A stretch of 5,784 nucleotides of DNA from Chloroflexota bacterium (lineage in GTDB: Bacteria; Chloroflexota; Dehalococcoidia; RBG-13-53-26): contig JAUWXW010000123.1 of the NCBI GenBank assembly GCA_030616195.1, positions 1 through 5,784 on the forward strand, in the 5' to 3' direction. The notes beneath the pieces are model-generated. The model was not told the origin of the DNA. It saw nothing but the letters and a program-made list of their open reading frames with translations, and did not search any database. This document shows positions 1 to 5,708 of this stretch, one piece after another. Numbering within the stretch: the stretch's first letter is position 1; each line of letters begins with the position of its first letter. The translations under genes and the position numbers were made by a program.

Positions 1-2107
1 GGGCGATGTCCCTCCGCAGGGAGTCTTGCACCGTTACAATCCTTTGCCGCGATAGTTCCAGTTCCTCCGCTCTCGCCAGAGCCGCAGCGTGCTCCACCCG
101 GGCCTCTTCCGCCCGCTTGCGCCCGGTGATATCGGTGATAATTAACATGGCAGCAACAACCTGCCCATCGCTCTTGATAGGCCCGAAACGGGTCTGGTAC
201 CAGGCGGTACTACCGTCCGGGCCGACTCCAGGGGTCTCGAGACTATCCGATTCCCCCGTCTGAAAGGCTCGGGCGATGGTTGCCCTGAGCACATCGTGAT
301 ACTCGGGTGGCGCGAAGTCGTAGCACGTCCTCCCAACCACTTCTTCCAGCGTAAGACCCCGCACGGTGCGATTTATGAACTGAATTGTGCCGCCGCTATC
401 CACCATGGCAATCATATCGGGAGAGTTCTCTATCAGGGAACGCATTTTCTCCTCGCTCTGGCGCAGCGCCTCTACCGCCTGCCTGCGCTCGGTGATGTCA
501 TCCGAAATAATCTGAATACCTCTTATGTTTCCGCTTTCACCTCTTACAGGTTGAATGTCAGACGAGAACCAGCGCATTCCCCCAGGAAGCTCAAACGAAT
601 CTTCAAATCTGGCTCCCTTACCCTCCTTCATAATTTCGGTGAGTCTTTGCATGTGAAAATTGGCTACTTCAGGGAATACATCGTTTATAGACTTGCCTAT
701 GACGTCTTTTGCGTTTTTTCCGAGATTCTCCATCCCCCGCCTATTCAATAGAACGTATTTCCCTTCAGTATCAAAGTAGCTTATCGCAGATCCAGAATTT
801 TCAAATAGAAGTCTATACCTCTCCTCACTCTTATGCAGTGCCTCCTCGGCCCGCTTCCGCTTGGTGATGTCTCGCAGTACCCCCAGGGACCCAGTAATCT
901 GGCCATCTGGATCACGCAGGAAGGTCAGCATGGTCTCCGTCCACACCGTGGAGCCGTCCTTGCACCTCAGCTCCATCTCCAGTGGCCGTGACCTGTACCG
1001 CTCTTTTTGCCCCGCGCTTTCAAGTGCCTGGTCTTCCGTCAGGGCCTGGAGGGCAACCTCAAGTGAGGCAGGAGTCAGATACTCCTCCATGCTGAGTGCC
1101 ATTTGTTCCTCGACGCTGTAGCCCAGCAGACGGGTAACAGAGGGACTGATGTAGGTAAGTCGCCTGTTCGTATTCATGACGTAGATGATATCTGAAACGT
1201 TCTCGGCCAGCAGACGGTAGCGTACCTCACTCTCTCGTAAAGCCTCATTGGCCTCCTTGTGCTCGGTGATGTCGCGCAAATTGACAACAATGCCCTCCAC
1301 CGCTGGATGATCCAAAAGGTTAGTGCCTATGGCTTCAATAGAACGCCATGAGCCGTCCTTACGGCGAGCACGTGTCTCAACGCATAAAGTACCACCTGGG
1401 TCTGTCAACAATCGAGCGAAGGCGTCGGCGACTCCTTGTGCGTCGTCCGGGTGAATGTGCTCGAGCAGGCTGCCGCCAATCCGTTCCTCCGGTTCATATC
1501 CCAACAGACGCTGATGCGATGGGCTTGTGTAGCGCACAATTCCTTTACCATCCAGAATTACAACGGAGTCCAAAGAGTTTTCTATGAGGGAGCGGAAATA
1601 TTCCTCTTTGCGTCGCAGCGCCTCCTCAGCCCGCTTGCGCTCAGTGACATCACGGAAAATGCCGCGAGTGTGAACTGGTTTTCCACCTACTATTTTGCAG
1701 TTAGCAGTCCCATCAACCACAATCTCCCTGCCATCCTTGGCAACGAACACTGCTTCAACTCTGTCAGCCTTTCCTCCAGACAACACTTGCTGGAATACCT
1801 CCATACAGTGTGCCTGGCTATCGGGGTGAATGATGTCAAACAATGAAAGGCCAGCGATCTCTTCCTCGTTATAGCCCAGAGCCTCCCGCCAGGCATGGTT
1901 GACATACAAAAAATGACCATCCGGAGCCACGCTCTGAATGAGATCGTTGGCGTTTTCAAGCAGGTCACGATACCTGTCTTCACTCTCTCGTAAAGCCTCA
2001 TCGGCCCGCTTGCGCTGGTTTGCTGACGTTTCCAACTCACCAATTCGTTGGCGCATTTGCACCAACTCATCGATAAGTTGAAGTTTTGTCTTGTCTTTGA
2101 CTTTCAT
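1..2107 (-). CDS. Multi-PAS sensor protein, probable histidine kinase, 3' end outside window (partial)
   Basis: I translated this frame by hand from the ATG at 2107 to the left edge: 702 codons with no stop, so the gene continues beyond the window. Residues 1-40 are charged and probably coiled coil. Five PAS/PAC units follow at about 43-165, 170-288, 295-425, 430-545 and 553-668. Each opens with a 'E.RYR.LLEN'-like helix and closes with 'R-D-I/V-T-E-R-K-R-A-E-E-A-L', the classic PAC-to-PAS linker. Residues 664-702 form a charged helix ending SRQRIVTVQDSLRRDIA, which in this kind of protein normally leads into a HisKA_3 phosphoacceptor helix (the His would lie just outside). No membrane segment is visible, so a cytoplasmic sensor is likely; the ligands are unknown. 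A GAGG at 2116-2119 lies 8 bases before the ATG and supports this start. The kinase assignment is inference; another output domain is possible. Confidence 0.9.
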   Translation of the reverse strand, partial: MKVKDKTKLQLIDELVQMRQRIGELETSANQRKRADEALRESEDRYRDLLENANDLIQSVAPDGHFLYVNHAWREALGYNEEEIAGLSLFDIIHPDSQAHCMEVFQQVLSGGKADRVEAVFVAKDGREIVVDGTANCKIVGGKPVHTRGIFRDVTERKRAEEALRRKEEYFRSLIENSLDSVVILDGKGIVRYTSPSHQRLLGYEPEERIGGSLLEHIHPDDAQGVADAFARLLTDPGGTLCVETRARRKDGSWRSIEAIGTNLLDHPAVEGIVVNLRDITEHKEANEALRESEVRYRLLAENVSDIIYVMNTNRRLTYISPSVTRLLGYSVEEQMALSMEEYLTPASLEVALQALTEDQALESAGQKERYRSRPLEMELRCKDGSTVWTETMLTFLRDPDGQITGSLGVLRDITKRKRAEEALHKSEERYRLLFENSGSAISYFDTEGKYVLLNRRGMENLGKNAKDVIGKSINDVFPEVANFHMQRLTEIMKEGKGARFEDSFELPGGMRWFSSDIQPVRGESGNIRGIQIISDDITERRQAVEALRQSEEKMRSLIENSPDMIAMVDSGGTIQFINRTVRGLTLEEVVGRTCYDFAPPEYHDVLRATIARAFQTGESDSLETPGVGPDGSTAWYQTRFGPIKSDGQVVAAMLIITDITGRKRAEEARVEHAAALARAEELELSRQRIVTVQDSLRRDIA

Positions 2108-2139
2108 CTTGTGTACCTCGCAAAAAGAAGTGGTCTCTT

Positions 2140-2169
2140 AATTAAGCACGGAATGTAGGAGAATGTCAA
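2140..2169 (-). promoter_or_regulatory. Candidate sigma70 promoter of the PAS sensor gene
   Basis: On the minus strand a perfect TTGACA lies at 2169-2164. It is followed 17-18 bases later by an AT-rich -10-like segment (CTTAAT or TTAATT at 2146-2140). Transcription would begin near 2133, about 25 bases before the sensor ATG at 2107. The -35 box is ideal and the -10 box is weak, so this is a reasonable but unproven promoter. Confidence 0.45.
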
Positions 2170-2400
2170 TACTGGTGTGCTCGTATAGCACATTAGTGAC
2201 GCCCGAGCTGCTTCCTCTGCTCCAGGAACTCAGCCGGAGTAAGGTAGCACAATGTACTGCCCGTCCACGGATTCAGGATGGTGCCCTAAAGGCTGCAGCC
2301 AGTTTGCTTTGTTGGGCGATACTGGGACGAGAGGGGAAACGGTGCCCAAAGGACTGCTTCAGTGAGAGCCCTGGGGTAGCACAAGGCCTTTTGCTGCCGG
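2170..2400. other. Intergenic region between divergent genes, no convincing gene
   Basis: No reading frame here has a ribosome-binding site and a protein-like composition. Two short motifs each occur twice in the same orientation. GGTAGCACAA is at 2243-2252 and 2375-2384. A GGTGCCC-(T)AAAGG-(A)CTGC motif is at 2280-2296 and 2341-2357. They could be binding sites, remnants of a duplication, or chance. I did not recognise a known RNA family. Confidence 0.4.
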
Positions 2401-2403
2401 GTG

Positions 2404-2412
2404 TGTTATAAT
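2404..2412 (+). promoter_or_regulatory. Extended -10 promoter of the metalloprotease gene
   Basis: TG at 2404-2405, one base, then a perfect TATAAT at 2407-2412: a textbook extended -10 element. No good -35 box lies 16-18 bases upstream, which is tolerated in extended -10 promoters. Transcription would start near 2419, giving a leader of about 90 bases before the ATG at 2511. Confidence 0.6.
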
Positions 2413-2437
2413 CTTGCGAATTGTCTATTACGCAAGA
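2412..2437. repeat. Inverted repeat overlapping the promoter, candidate operator
   Basis: TCTTGCG at 2412-2418 and its exact reverse complement CGCAAGA at 2431-2437 are separated by 12 bases. The left arm overlaps the last base of the TATAAT box and the predicted start site falls between the arms. That geometry suits a dimeric repressor site. It could instead form a hairpin at the start of the transcript if initiation lies further upstream. Confidence 0.45.
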
Positions 2438-2510
2438 CGCGCCGAGGCACGACTGGGAGAGCAAAAGCCAGCGGCAAAGCCGCAGTATGGTCTGACAGGG
2501 CGGTGAATCG
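2438..2510 (+). promoter_or_regulatory. Leader of the metalloprotease gene, possibly structured
   Basis: The untranslated leader contains a perfect 5-bp stem with an AAA loop (GCGGC-AAA-GCCGC, 2471-2483), and upstream of it a shorter CTGG/CCAG pairing. Outer GAC and GTC segments could close the two into a junction. There is no T-run, so it is not a terminator. GGTGA at 2502-2506, 4 bases before the ATG, is the only Shine-Dalgarno-like sequence and is modest. A riboswitch is conceivable but I could not match one. Confidence 0.25.
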
Positions 2511-4592
2511 ATGTGGTGCTTGAAGAAAAAGGCAGCAGCGCTCGTTGTCGTCCTGGCCGCTTTCGCTTCTGTCTTTCCTCTACCACCGTCCGTGTCTTAT
2601 GCCTGCCACGGCAGCGAGTGGAGCTTGACGAGCAGCAGCACCACAGATCGGCTTTGGGGTGTCTGGGGCAGTTCCGCCTCGGGTGTCTTTGCCGTGGGGC
2701 TGTGGGACACTACTGTCCGTTATGCACTATCGATCGAAGCTCCGTTGGAGGAGATCCAGGCCGACGTAAGTCTGTTGCGAGACTTGGATTTTCTGGAACA
2801 GGTTGAGTGCCAGTTTATCACCAGGGATGAGTACAGAGAGCAGTTTGTGGAAGATCTCGTGAGAAAGACCGACGAGATCACCATAACCCAGGAGCTTTTC
2901 GTCCTCCTGGACCTGATGGAGGAAGGGCAGAATCTCTACAACATTCTGTTGGACCTCTACTCTGAGCAGATTATTGGCTTGTACTATCCTGGGATAGGAA
3001 AGCTGTATGTCATAAGCGATATGGAAGAGGTGGGCCCTGTCGAAAAGGTAACTCTTGCTCACGAATATACTCATGCCCTCCAGGACCAGCACCTTGGCCT
3101 GGCCTCGCTGCCCCGTCCAGAAGACAACTCCGATCTTTCTATGGCCGTGCGGTGTCTATTTGAGGGCGATGCTAGGTCCCTTGAACGAGACTATTACCGG
3201 GAATACCTCAACGATGATGAGCGGGCAGCCTATGACCAACAAATGGCAGAGCGCGACAGAGAAGCGTTTCAGGCTGCCCCTCCGGTTATCCAGGAGCAGC
3301 TTATGTTCCCTTACACGGCGGGGTTGGATTTTGTCTATGCCCTTCGGGAAGAAGGTGGCTGGGATGCCGTCAATCAGGCTTATAGCGATCCGCCTCAGTC
3401 CACCGAGCAGATCCTCCACCCCGAAAAGTATCTGGAGCGGAACGAACCGCAGCCTGTTGCCATGCCTGACTTAGAAAACGCCCTTGGTGGGGGATGGTCT
3501 GAGTTGGACAGCGACGTTCTGGGCGAGCTGCACTTGAGGATCTATCTGGACACCTTTGTCGGTACGGCTAAGGCTACGACGGCAGCAGCGGGCTGGGATG
3601 GTGATCGTTACGTGTTTCTGAAGGACACAGAGGGCAGGAAACTACTGACGCTAAGCTCTGTCTGGGACAGCGTCGCGGACGCCGGCGAATTCTTCAACGC
3701 CTATGTCGATTTTGTTGCTGAAAAGAGCGATGGCACCTGGACTTTGCTTTCGAAGGACGAGGGAAAGAGATGGTGGCAAACGAAAGGACTGAGCCTCTAC
3801 CTGGCGCAAGAGGGAAGCGAGGTGCTTATTGTCATGGCTCCTGATGAAACTGTCGCTGGGCAAGTATTAACTGAGTTTGCCGAATTCTGTACCGCCCCTC
3901 AGGCCGATTTCTCCGCCTCGCTTACTCAGGCAACAGTAGGGCAAACAATAGAATTCACCGACGTTTCCACCGGTGGTATCATTTCCTGGACTTGGGACTT
4001 TGGCGATGGCACCAGAGTAGAGTGGACTGCTGATACCAAGCCGGAGGATGGCAAAATCCCCCATGCTTATGCTGCCAAAGGGAGCTATGTCGTATCCTTG
4101 GAGGTAAGCGGTCCGAGAGGGACAGACACCGAGACCAGGCCGGAGTATGTCTCAGTATATACGGCCCCTCAAGATCATTTCTCCGCCTCTGTTCTTCAGG
4201 CAGTGGTAGGGCGAACAATAGAATTCACCGACTGCTCTACAGGAGATATCACCTCTTGGGCCTGGGATTTCGATAACGACGGCACAGTAGATAGCACCGA
4301 GCAGAGCCCGTCCTATTCCTACGAGACGCCGGGGAAACACACCGTTTCCCTCACGGTGACTGGGCCTGGCGGCTCGGACACTCAGATCAAGACGGATTAC
4401 ATCACTGTGGAAGAGGAGAGTGAGCAGGATGGCAACGGAGAGGAGAACGGTGAGGCGGGCGGGTGTGGCTGTGCCTCTGTCAAGGGAGATATCTCAACAG
4501 GTGAGCTGCTCACTGGCTGGGTCGTAGTCGGCTTGTGCTGGGGGACAGGCTATTACCTGGTGAGGAGGGTTAGCCGCCGCAAAAGGGGATAG
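2511..4592 (+). CDS. Exported membrane-anchored HExxH metalloprotease-like protein with two PKD domains
   Basis: The product is 693 residues. Residues 1-31 are a signal peptide (Lys 5-7, hydrophobic 8-23, possible cleavage after Ala31). Residues 36-68 resemble part of one 'W..TSS.TT..LWGVWGSS.S.VFAVG' propeller-type repeat. About 77-460 is the protease-like domain. It carries HEYTH at 184-188 inside LAHEYTHALQDQH, the gluzincin-type zinc motif with Glu185 as expected catalytic base; E218 in 'FEGDA' is a plausible third zinc ligand. A 'TTAAAGWDGDRY' motif at 356-367 is typical of the same uncharacterised bacterial family. PKD domains lie at about 462-549 (WDFGDGT 495-501) and 553-634 (WDFDNDGT 585-592). 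Then come an acidic linker, a CGC motif at 652-654, a membrane helix at about 664-684 and RRVSRRKRG. The protein should sit outside the cell, tethered at its C-terminus. The substrate is unknown, and proteolysis is inferred from the motif only. Confidence 0.9.
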   Translation: MWCLKKKAAALVVVLAAFASVFPLPPSVSYACHGSEWSLTSSSTTDRLWGVWGSSASGVFAVGLWDTTVRYALSIEAPLEEIQADVSLLRDLDFLEQVECQFITRDEYREQFVEDLVRKTDEITITQELFVLLDLMEEGQNLYNILLDLYSEQIIGLYYPGIGKLYVISDMEEVGPVEKVTLAHEYTHALQDQHLGLASLPRPEDNSDLSMAVRCLFEGDARSLERDYYREYLNDDERAAYDQQMAERDREAFQAAPPVIQEQLMFPYTAGLDFVYALREEGGWDAVNQAYSDPPQSTEQILHPEKYLERNEPQPVAMPDLENALGGGWSELDSDVLGELHLRIYLDTFVGTAKATTAAAGWDGDRYVFLKDTEGRKLLTLSSVWDSVADAGEFFNAYVDFVAEKSDGTWTLLSKDEGKRWWQTKGLSLYLAQEGSEVLIVMAPDETVAGQVLTEFAEFCTAPQADFSASLTQATVGQTIEFTDVSTGGIISWTWDFGDGTRVEWTADTKPEDGKIPHAYAAKGSYVVSLEVSGPRGTDTETRPEYVSVYTAPQDHFSASVLQAVVGRTIEFTDCSTGDITSWAWDFDNDGTVDSTEQSPSYSYETPGKHTVSLTVTGPGGSDTQIKTDYITVEEESEQDGNGEENGEAGGCGCASVKGDISTGELLTGWVVVGLCWGTGYYLVRRVSRRKRG
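3891..4232 (+). repeat. Tandem duplication encoding the starts of the two PKD domains
   Basis: The 70 bases at 3891-3960 match 4161-4230 at 57 of 70 positions by my count, at an exact offset of 270 bases and without gaps. The match includes an identical 'AATAGAATTCACCGA' core. It covers the start of each PKD domain and shows that the second domain arose by tandem duplication inside this gene, or that the copies are kept similar by conversion. The later halves have diverged more: PKD1 carries an extra 'VEWTADTKPEDGK' stretch. Confidence 0.75.
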
Positions 4593-4636
4593 GAGCATGC
4601 TGGCCGGGGCCTGAGTTTCCTGGGTGCCCGGATAGC

Positions 4637-4900
4637 TTAGTCCTCGAAGCCAAGCCATTTGCTGCCGCCCGGCGGCAGGATAACGGAGTCCACTATCTCC
4701 CCAAACCTTTGGTTTCGGAAAACGATGACATTGGGTTCCAGAACGTGCTGTTGGACATCCAACAGCTCGATAGAGGTGAGCTTGCCATCCTGCATGCTGT
4801 CGATTGGAGGTGCAAAACCCAGAGAATGGCGCTATCCGATCTCAGCTAAATCGAAAACAGGCACTTGGGCGCCAAGCCTGCTGCTGTAAGGTTCAACCAC
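4637..4900 (-). pseudogene. Small unrecognised gene interrupted by one in-frame TAG
   Basis: A near-ideal Shine-Dalgarno (GGGAGGTGAG, 4914-4905; GGAGG core 8 bases before the start) precedes GTG at 4900. The frame reads VVEPYSSRLGAQVPVFDLAEIG, then TAG at 4834-4832. It then continues in the same frame as RHSLGFAPPIDS, followed by MQDGKLTSIELLDVQQHVLE and on to a TAA at 4639-4637: 87 codons in all. Both halves look like one soluble, mixed alpha/beta protein. I do not recognise the family. A single C-to-T change (CAG to TAG) would explain the interruption. Other possibilities are read-through, a sequencing error, or translation of only the 52-residue 3' part from the ATG at 4795, which lacks a ribosome-binding site. 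The gene converges on the metalloprotease gene with a 44-base gap. Confidence 0.55.
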
Positions 4901-4937
4901 TTATCTCACCTCCCAGTGAGAAGCATACAAACCTCCC

Positions 4938-5028
4938 CGGGCTGACGGCGCAGAGTGCGCTGCTGTGGGCTAGGATCAAGGCCCGCGTGACAAAAGGTCT
5001 GAAACATCATCTGAAGCCTGGGCTGTGA
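4938..5028 (+). repeat. Direct repeat copy 1 with palindrome; reads as an orphan peptide end
   Basis: Bases 4938-4986 match 5709-5757 at 41 of 49 positions without gaps. The repeat holds the palindrome GCGCA-GAG-TGCGC (4948-4960), extendable to a 7-bp stem with one G-T pair. On the plus strand it reads GLTAQSALLWARIKARV and continues TKGLKHHLKPGL to a TGA at 5026-5028, seven bases from the end of the convergent toxin gene. Five of the eight differences between copies fall on third codon positions in this frame, which hints at a coding origin. There is no convincing start codon or ribosome-binding site, so a gene remnant is likelier than a gene. Confidence 0.55.
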
Positions 5029-5035
5029 GCGTGAA

Positions 5036-5296
5036 TTAAGGATTTTTGAGGCATTCATCATGATTATCCACGTTGCGCATCACGAACACATCTCCATACC
5101 GCTCAAAAGTCATGCGATATTTCGCATCAACGTATGCCTCAAAGATTCCCCCCACCGCTTCCACGGGATGACTTCTCAGTCCCGGATGCCTGAAGTCCGC
5201 ATCAAGCAGGCGGAGTGCCTTATCCACTTTCCTTTGTATGGTCTTGGGTAATCGTTCGTACTGTTTGACGAACCGTTCAGTAAACTGGATAGGCAT
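5036..5296 (-). CDS. RelE/ParE-superfamily toxin of a type II toxin-antitoxin pair
   Basis: The 86-residue product has the size and layout of RelE/ParE-fold toxins. Residues 4-34 are a helical hairpin (FTERFVKQYERLPKTIQRKVDKALRLL). 'HPGLRSHPV' at 37-45 follows, then beta strands through 'GIFEAYVDAKYRMTFERYGDVFVMRNV'. The C-terminus is 'DNHDECLKNP' with His79-Asp80, matching the terminal 'HDE' of many RelE-like ribosome-dependent mRNA interferases. Conserved basic and aromatic candidates are R37, R41, Y60 and R61. The ATG lies 6 bases after the antitoxin stop, and its nearest SD-like GAGG sits inside the antitoxin's last codons, so coupled translation is likely. Ribosome-dependent mRNA cleavage is the usual role; gyrase inhibition (ParE-like) is possible. 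Precise subfamily not determined. Confidence 0.85.
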   Translation of the reverse strand: MPIQFTERFVKQYERLPKTIQRKVDKALRLLDADFRHPGLRSHPVEAVGGIFEAYVDAKYRMTFERYGDVFVMRNVDNHDECLKNP

Positions 5297-5302
5297 TGCA
5301 GG

Positions 5303-5614
5303 CTAAGCCTCGCTGGTTGCACCTGAGCCCTTCTTTACCCGCTTGTGGAGAAAGGCTATGGCTTCCTTGGCAGTATCAAGGCGGTGGATACGCCCAGCGC
5401 GAATATCTTCCTCGGCTTCTCTTTCGCCCTCCTGCCAACGCTTCGTCCAGAACCATGCCTGCTCCTTGTCCACCAGCTTTTTCACCCGCAGCACAATCTC
5501 ACCGTCATTTACTCTGACGTCGAGGAAATCGCCCTCCTCGATATTCAGAGCCTGGCGAACGGACTGGGGCAAGGTAACCTGCGCTTTCTTGCGCACTTGG
5601 ATTAGCTCCGACAT
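5303..5614 (-). CDS. AbrB/MazE-type (SpoVT-AbrB domain) antitoxin
   Basis: The 103-residue product has an N-terminal swapped-hairpin SpoVT-AbrB domain at about 4-46 (VRKKAQVTLPQSVRQALNIE, then EGDFLDVRVNDGEIVLRV), which dimerises and binds DNA. The C-terminal half (50-92) is charged and helical ('ERWQ'-like WQEGEREAEEDIRAGRI, TAKEAIAFL) and is the expected toxin-binding arm. I chose the ATG at 5614 because AGGAGAG lies at 5627-5621, 6 bases upstream, and because the family's usual N-terminus begins here. An in-frame ATG at 5689 would add residues unlike the family and would lie upstream of the promoter. It is the first gene of the operon and should neutralise the downstream toxin and repress its own promoter. 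Confidence 0.9.
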   Translation of the reverse strand: MSELIQVRKKAQVTLPQSVRQALNIEEGDFLDVRVNDGEIVLRVKKLVDKEQAWFWTKRWQEGEREAEEDIRAGRIHRLDTAKEAIAFLHKRVKKGSGATSEA

Positions 5615-5631
5615 AGTGAACTCTCCTCTAG

Positions 5632-5645
5632 TCTGACTTTCTGAC
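5632..5645. promoter_or_regulatory. Tandem TCTGAC repeat, candidate AbrB operator
   Basis: TCTGAC occurs at 5632-5637 and again at 5640-5645, a period of 8 bases. The pair covers the predicted transcription start of the toxin-antitoxin operon and lies between the -10 box and the ribosome-binding site. That is where an autoregulating antitoxin would be expected to bind. The motif is short, so chance is not excluded. Confidence 0.35.
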
Positions 5646-5651
5646 ATTCTT

Positions 5652-5680
5652 ACTATATCAAAATAAGGGGAGGATTTCAA
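5652..5680 (-). promoter_or_regulatory. Sigma70 promoter of the toxin-antitoxin operon
   Basis: On the minus strand TTGAAA at 5680-5675 and TATAGT at 5657-5652 are separated by exactly 17 bases. Each box differs from consensus at one position. Predicted start near 5645, leaving about 30 bases before the antitoxin ATG at 5614. This is the best-formed promoter in the window. Confidence 0.7.
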
Positions 5681-5708
5681 GGGCAACATTATCAGCTCTC
5701 TCCCAGTC

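Noticed and set aside
1690..2070. A 126-codon minus-strand reading frame and several plus-strand frames within 1-2107
   Set aside because: They are out-of-frame or antisense shadows of the continuous PAS-protein frame, which has clear domain motifs throughout.
2163..2411. An 82-codon plus-strand reading frame in the divergent intergenic region
   Set aside because: It lacks a ribosome-binding site, its peptide has no protein-like pattern, and it overlaps both predicted promoters.
2438..2510. Definite c-di-GMP riboswitch call
   Set aside because: Only the GCAAAGCC stretch and a GGTCT downstream resemble the consensus; the first stem and the GNRA-type loop could not be placed.
2567..2606. Lipoprotein signal at Cys32 of the metalloprotease
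   Set aside because: The residues before the Cys (V-S-Y-A-C) are not a good lipobox, and the protein already has a C-terminal anchor; a standard signal peptide fits better.
4593..4636. Bidirectional terminator between the convergent genes
   Set aside because: GC-rich short repeats are present but no stable hairpin followed by a T-run is visible on either strand.
4662..4678. GC-rich palindrome (CTGCCGCC/GGCGGCAG) considered as a terminator
   Set aside because: It lies inside the coding frame of the small minus-strand gene (ILPPGGS), leaves almost no loop, and has no T-run on either side.
4659..4889. A 76-codon plus-strand frame
   Set aside because: It runs antisense to the TAG-interrupted small gene, has no ribosome-binding site, and its peptide is unlike any protein pattern I know.
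5615..5689. Upstream ATG at 5689 as the antitoxin start
   Set aside because: It would lie upstream of the promoter boxes and add 25 residues that do not belong to the AbrB family; the ATG at 5614 has a strong ribosome-binding site.
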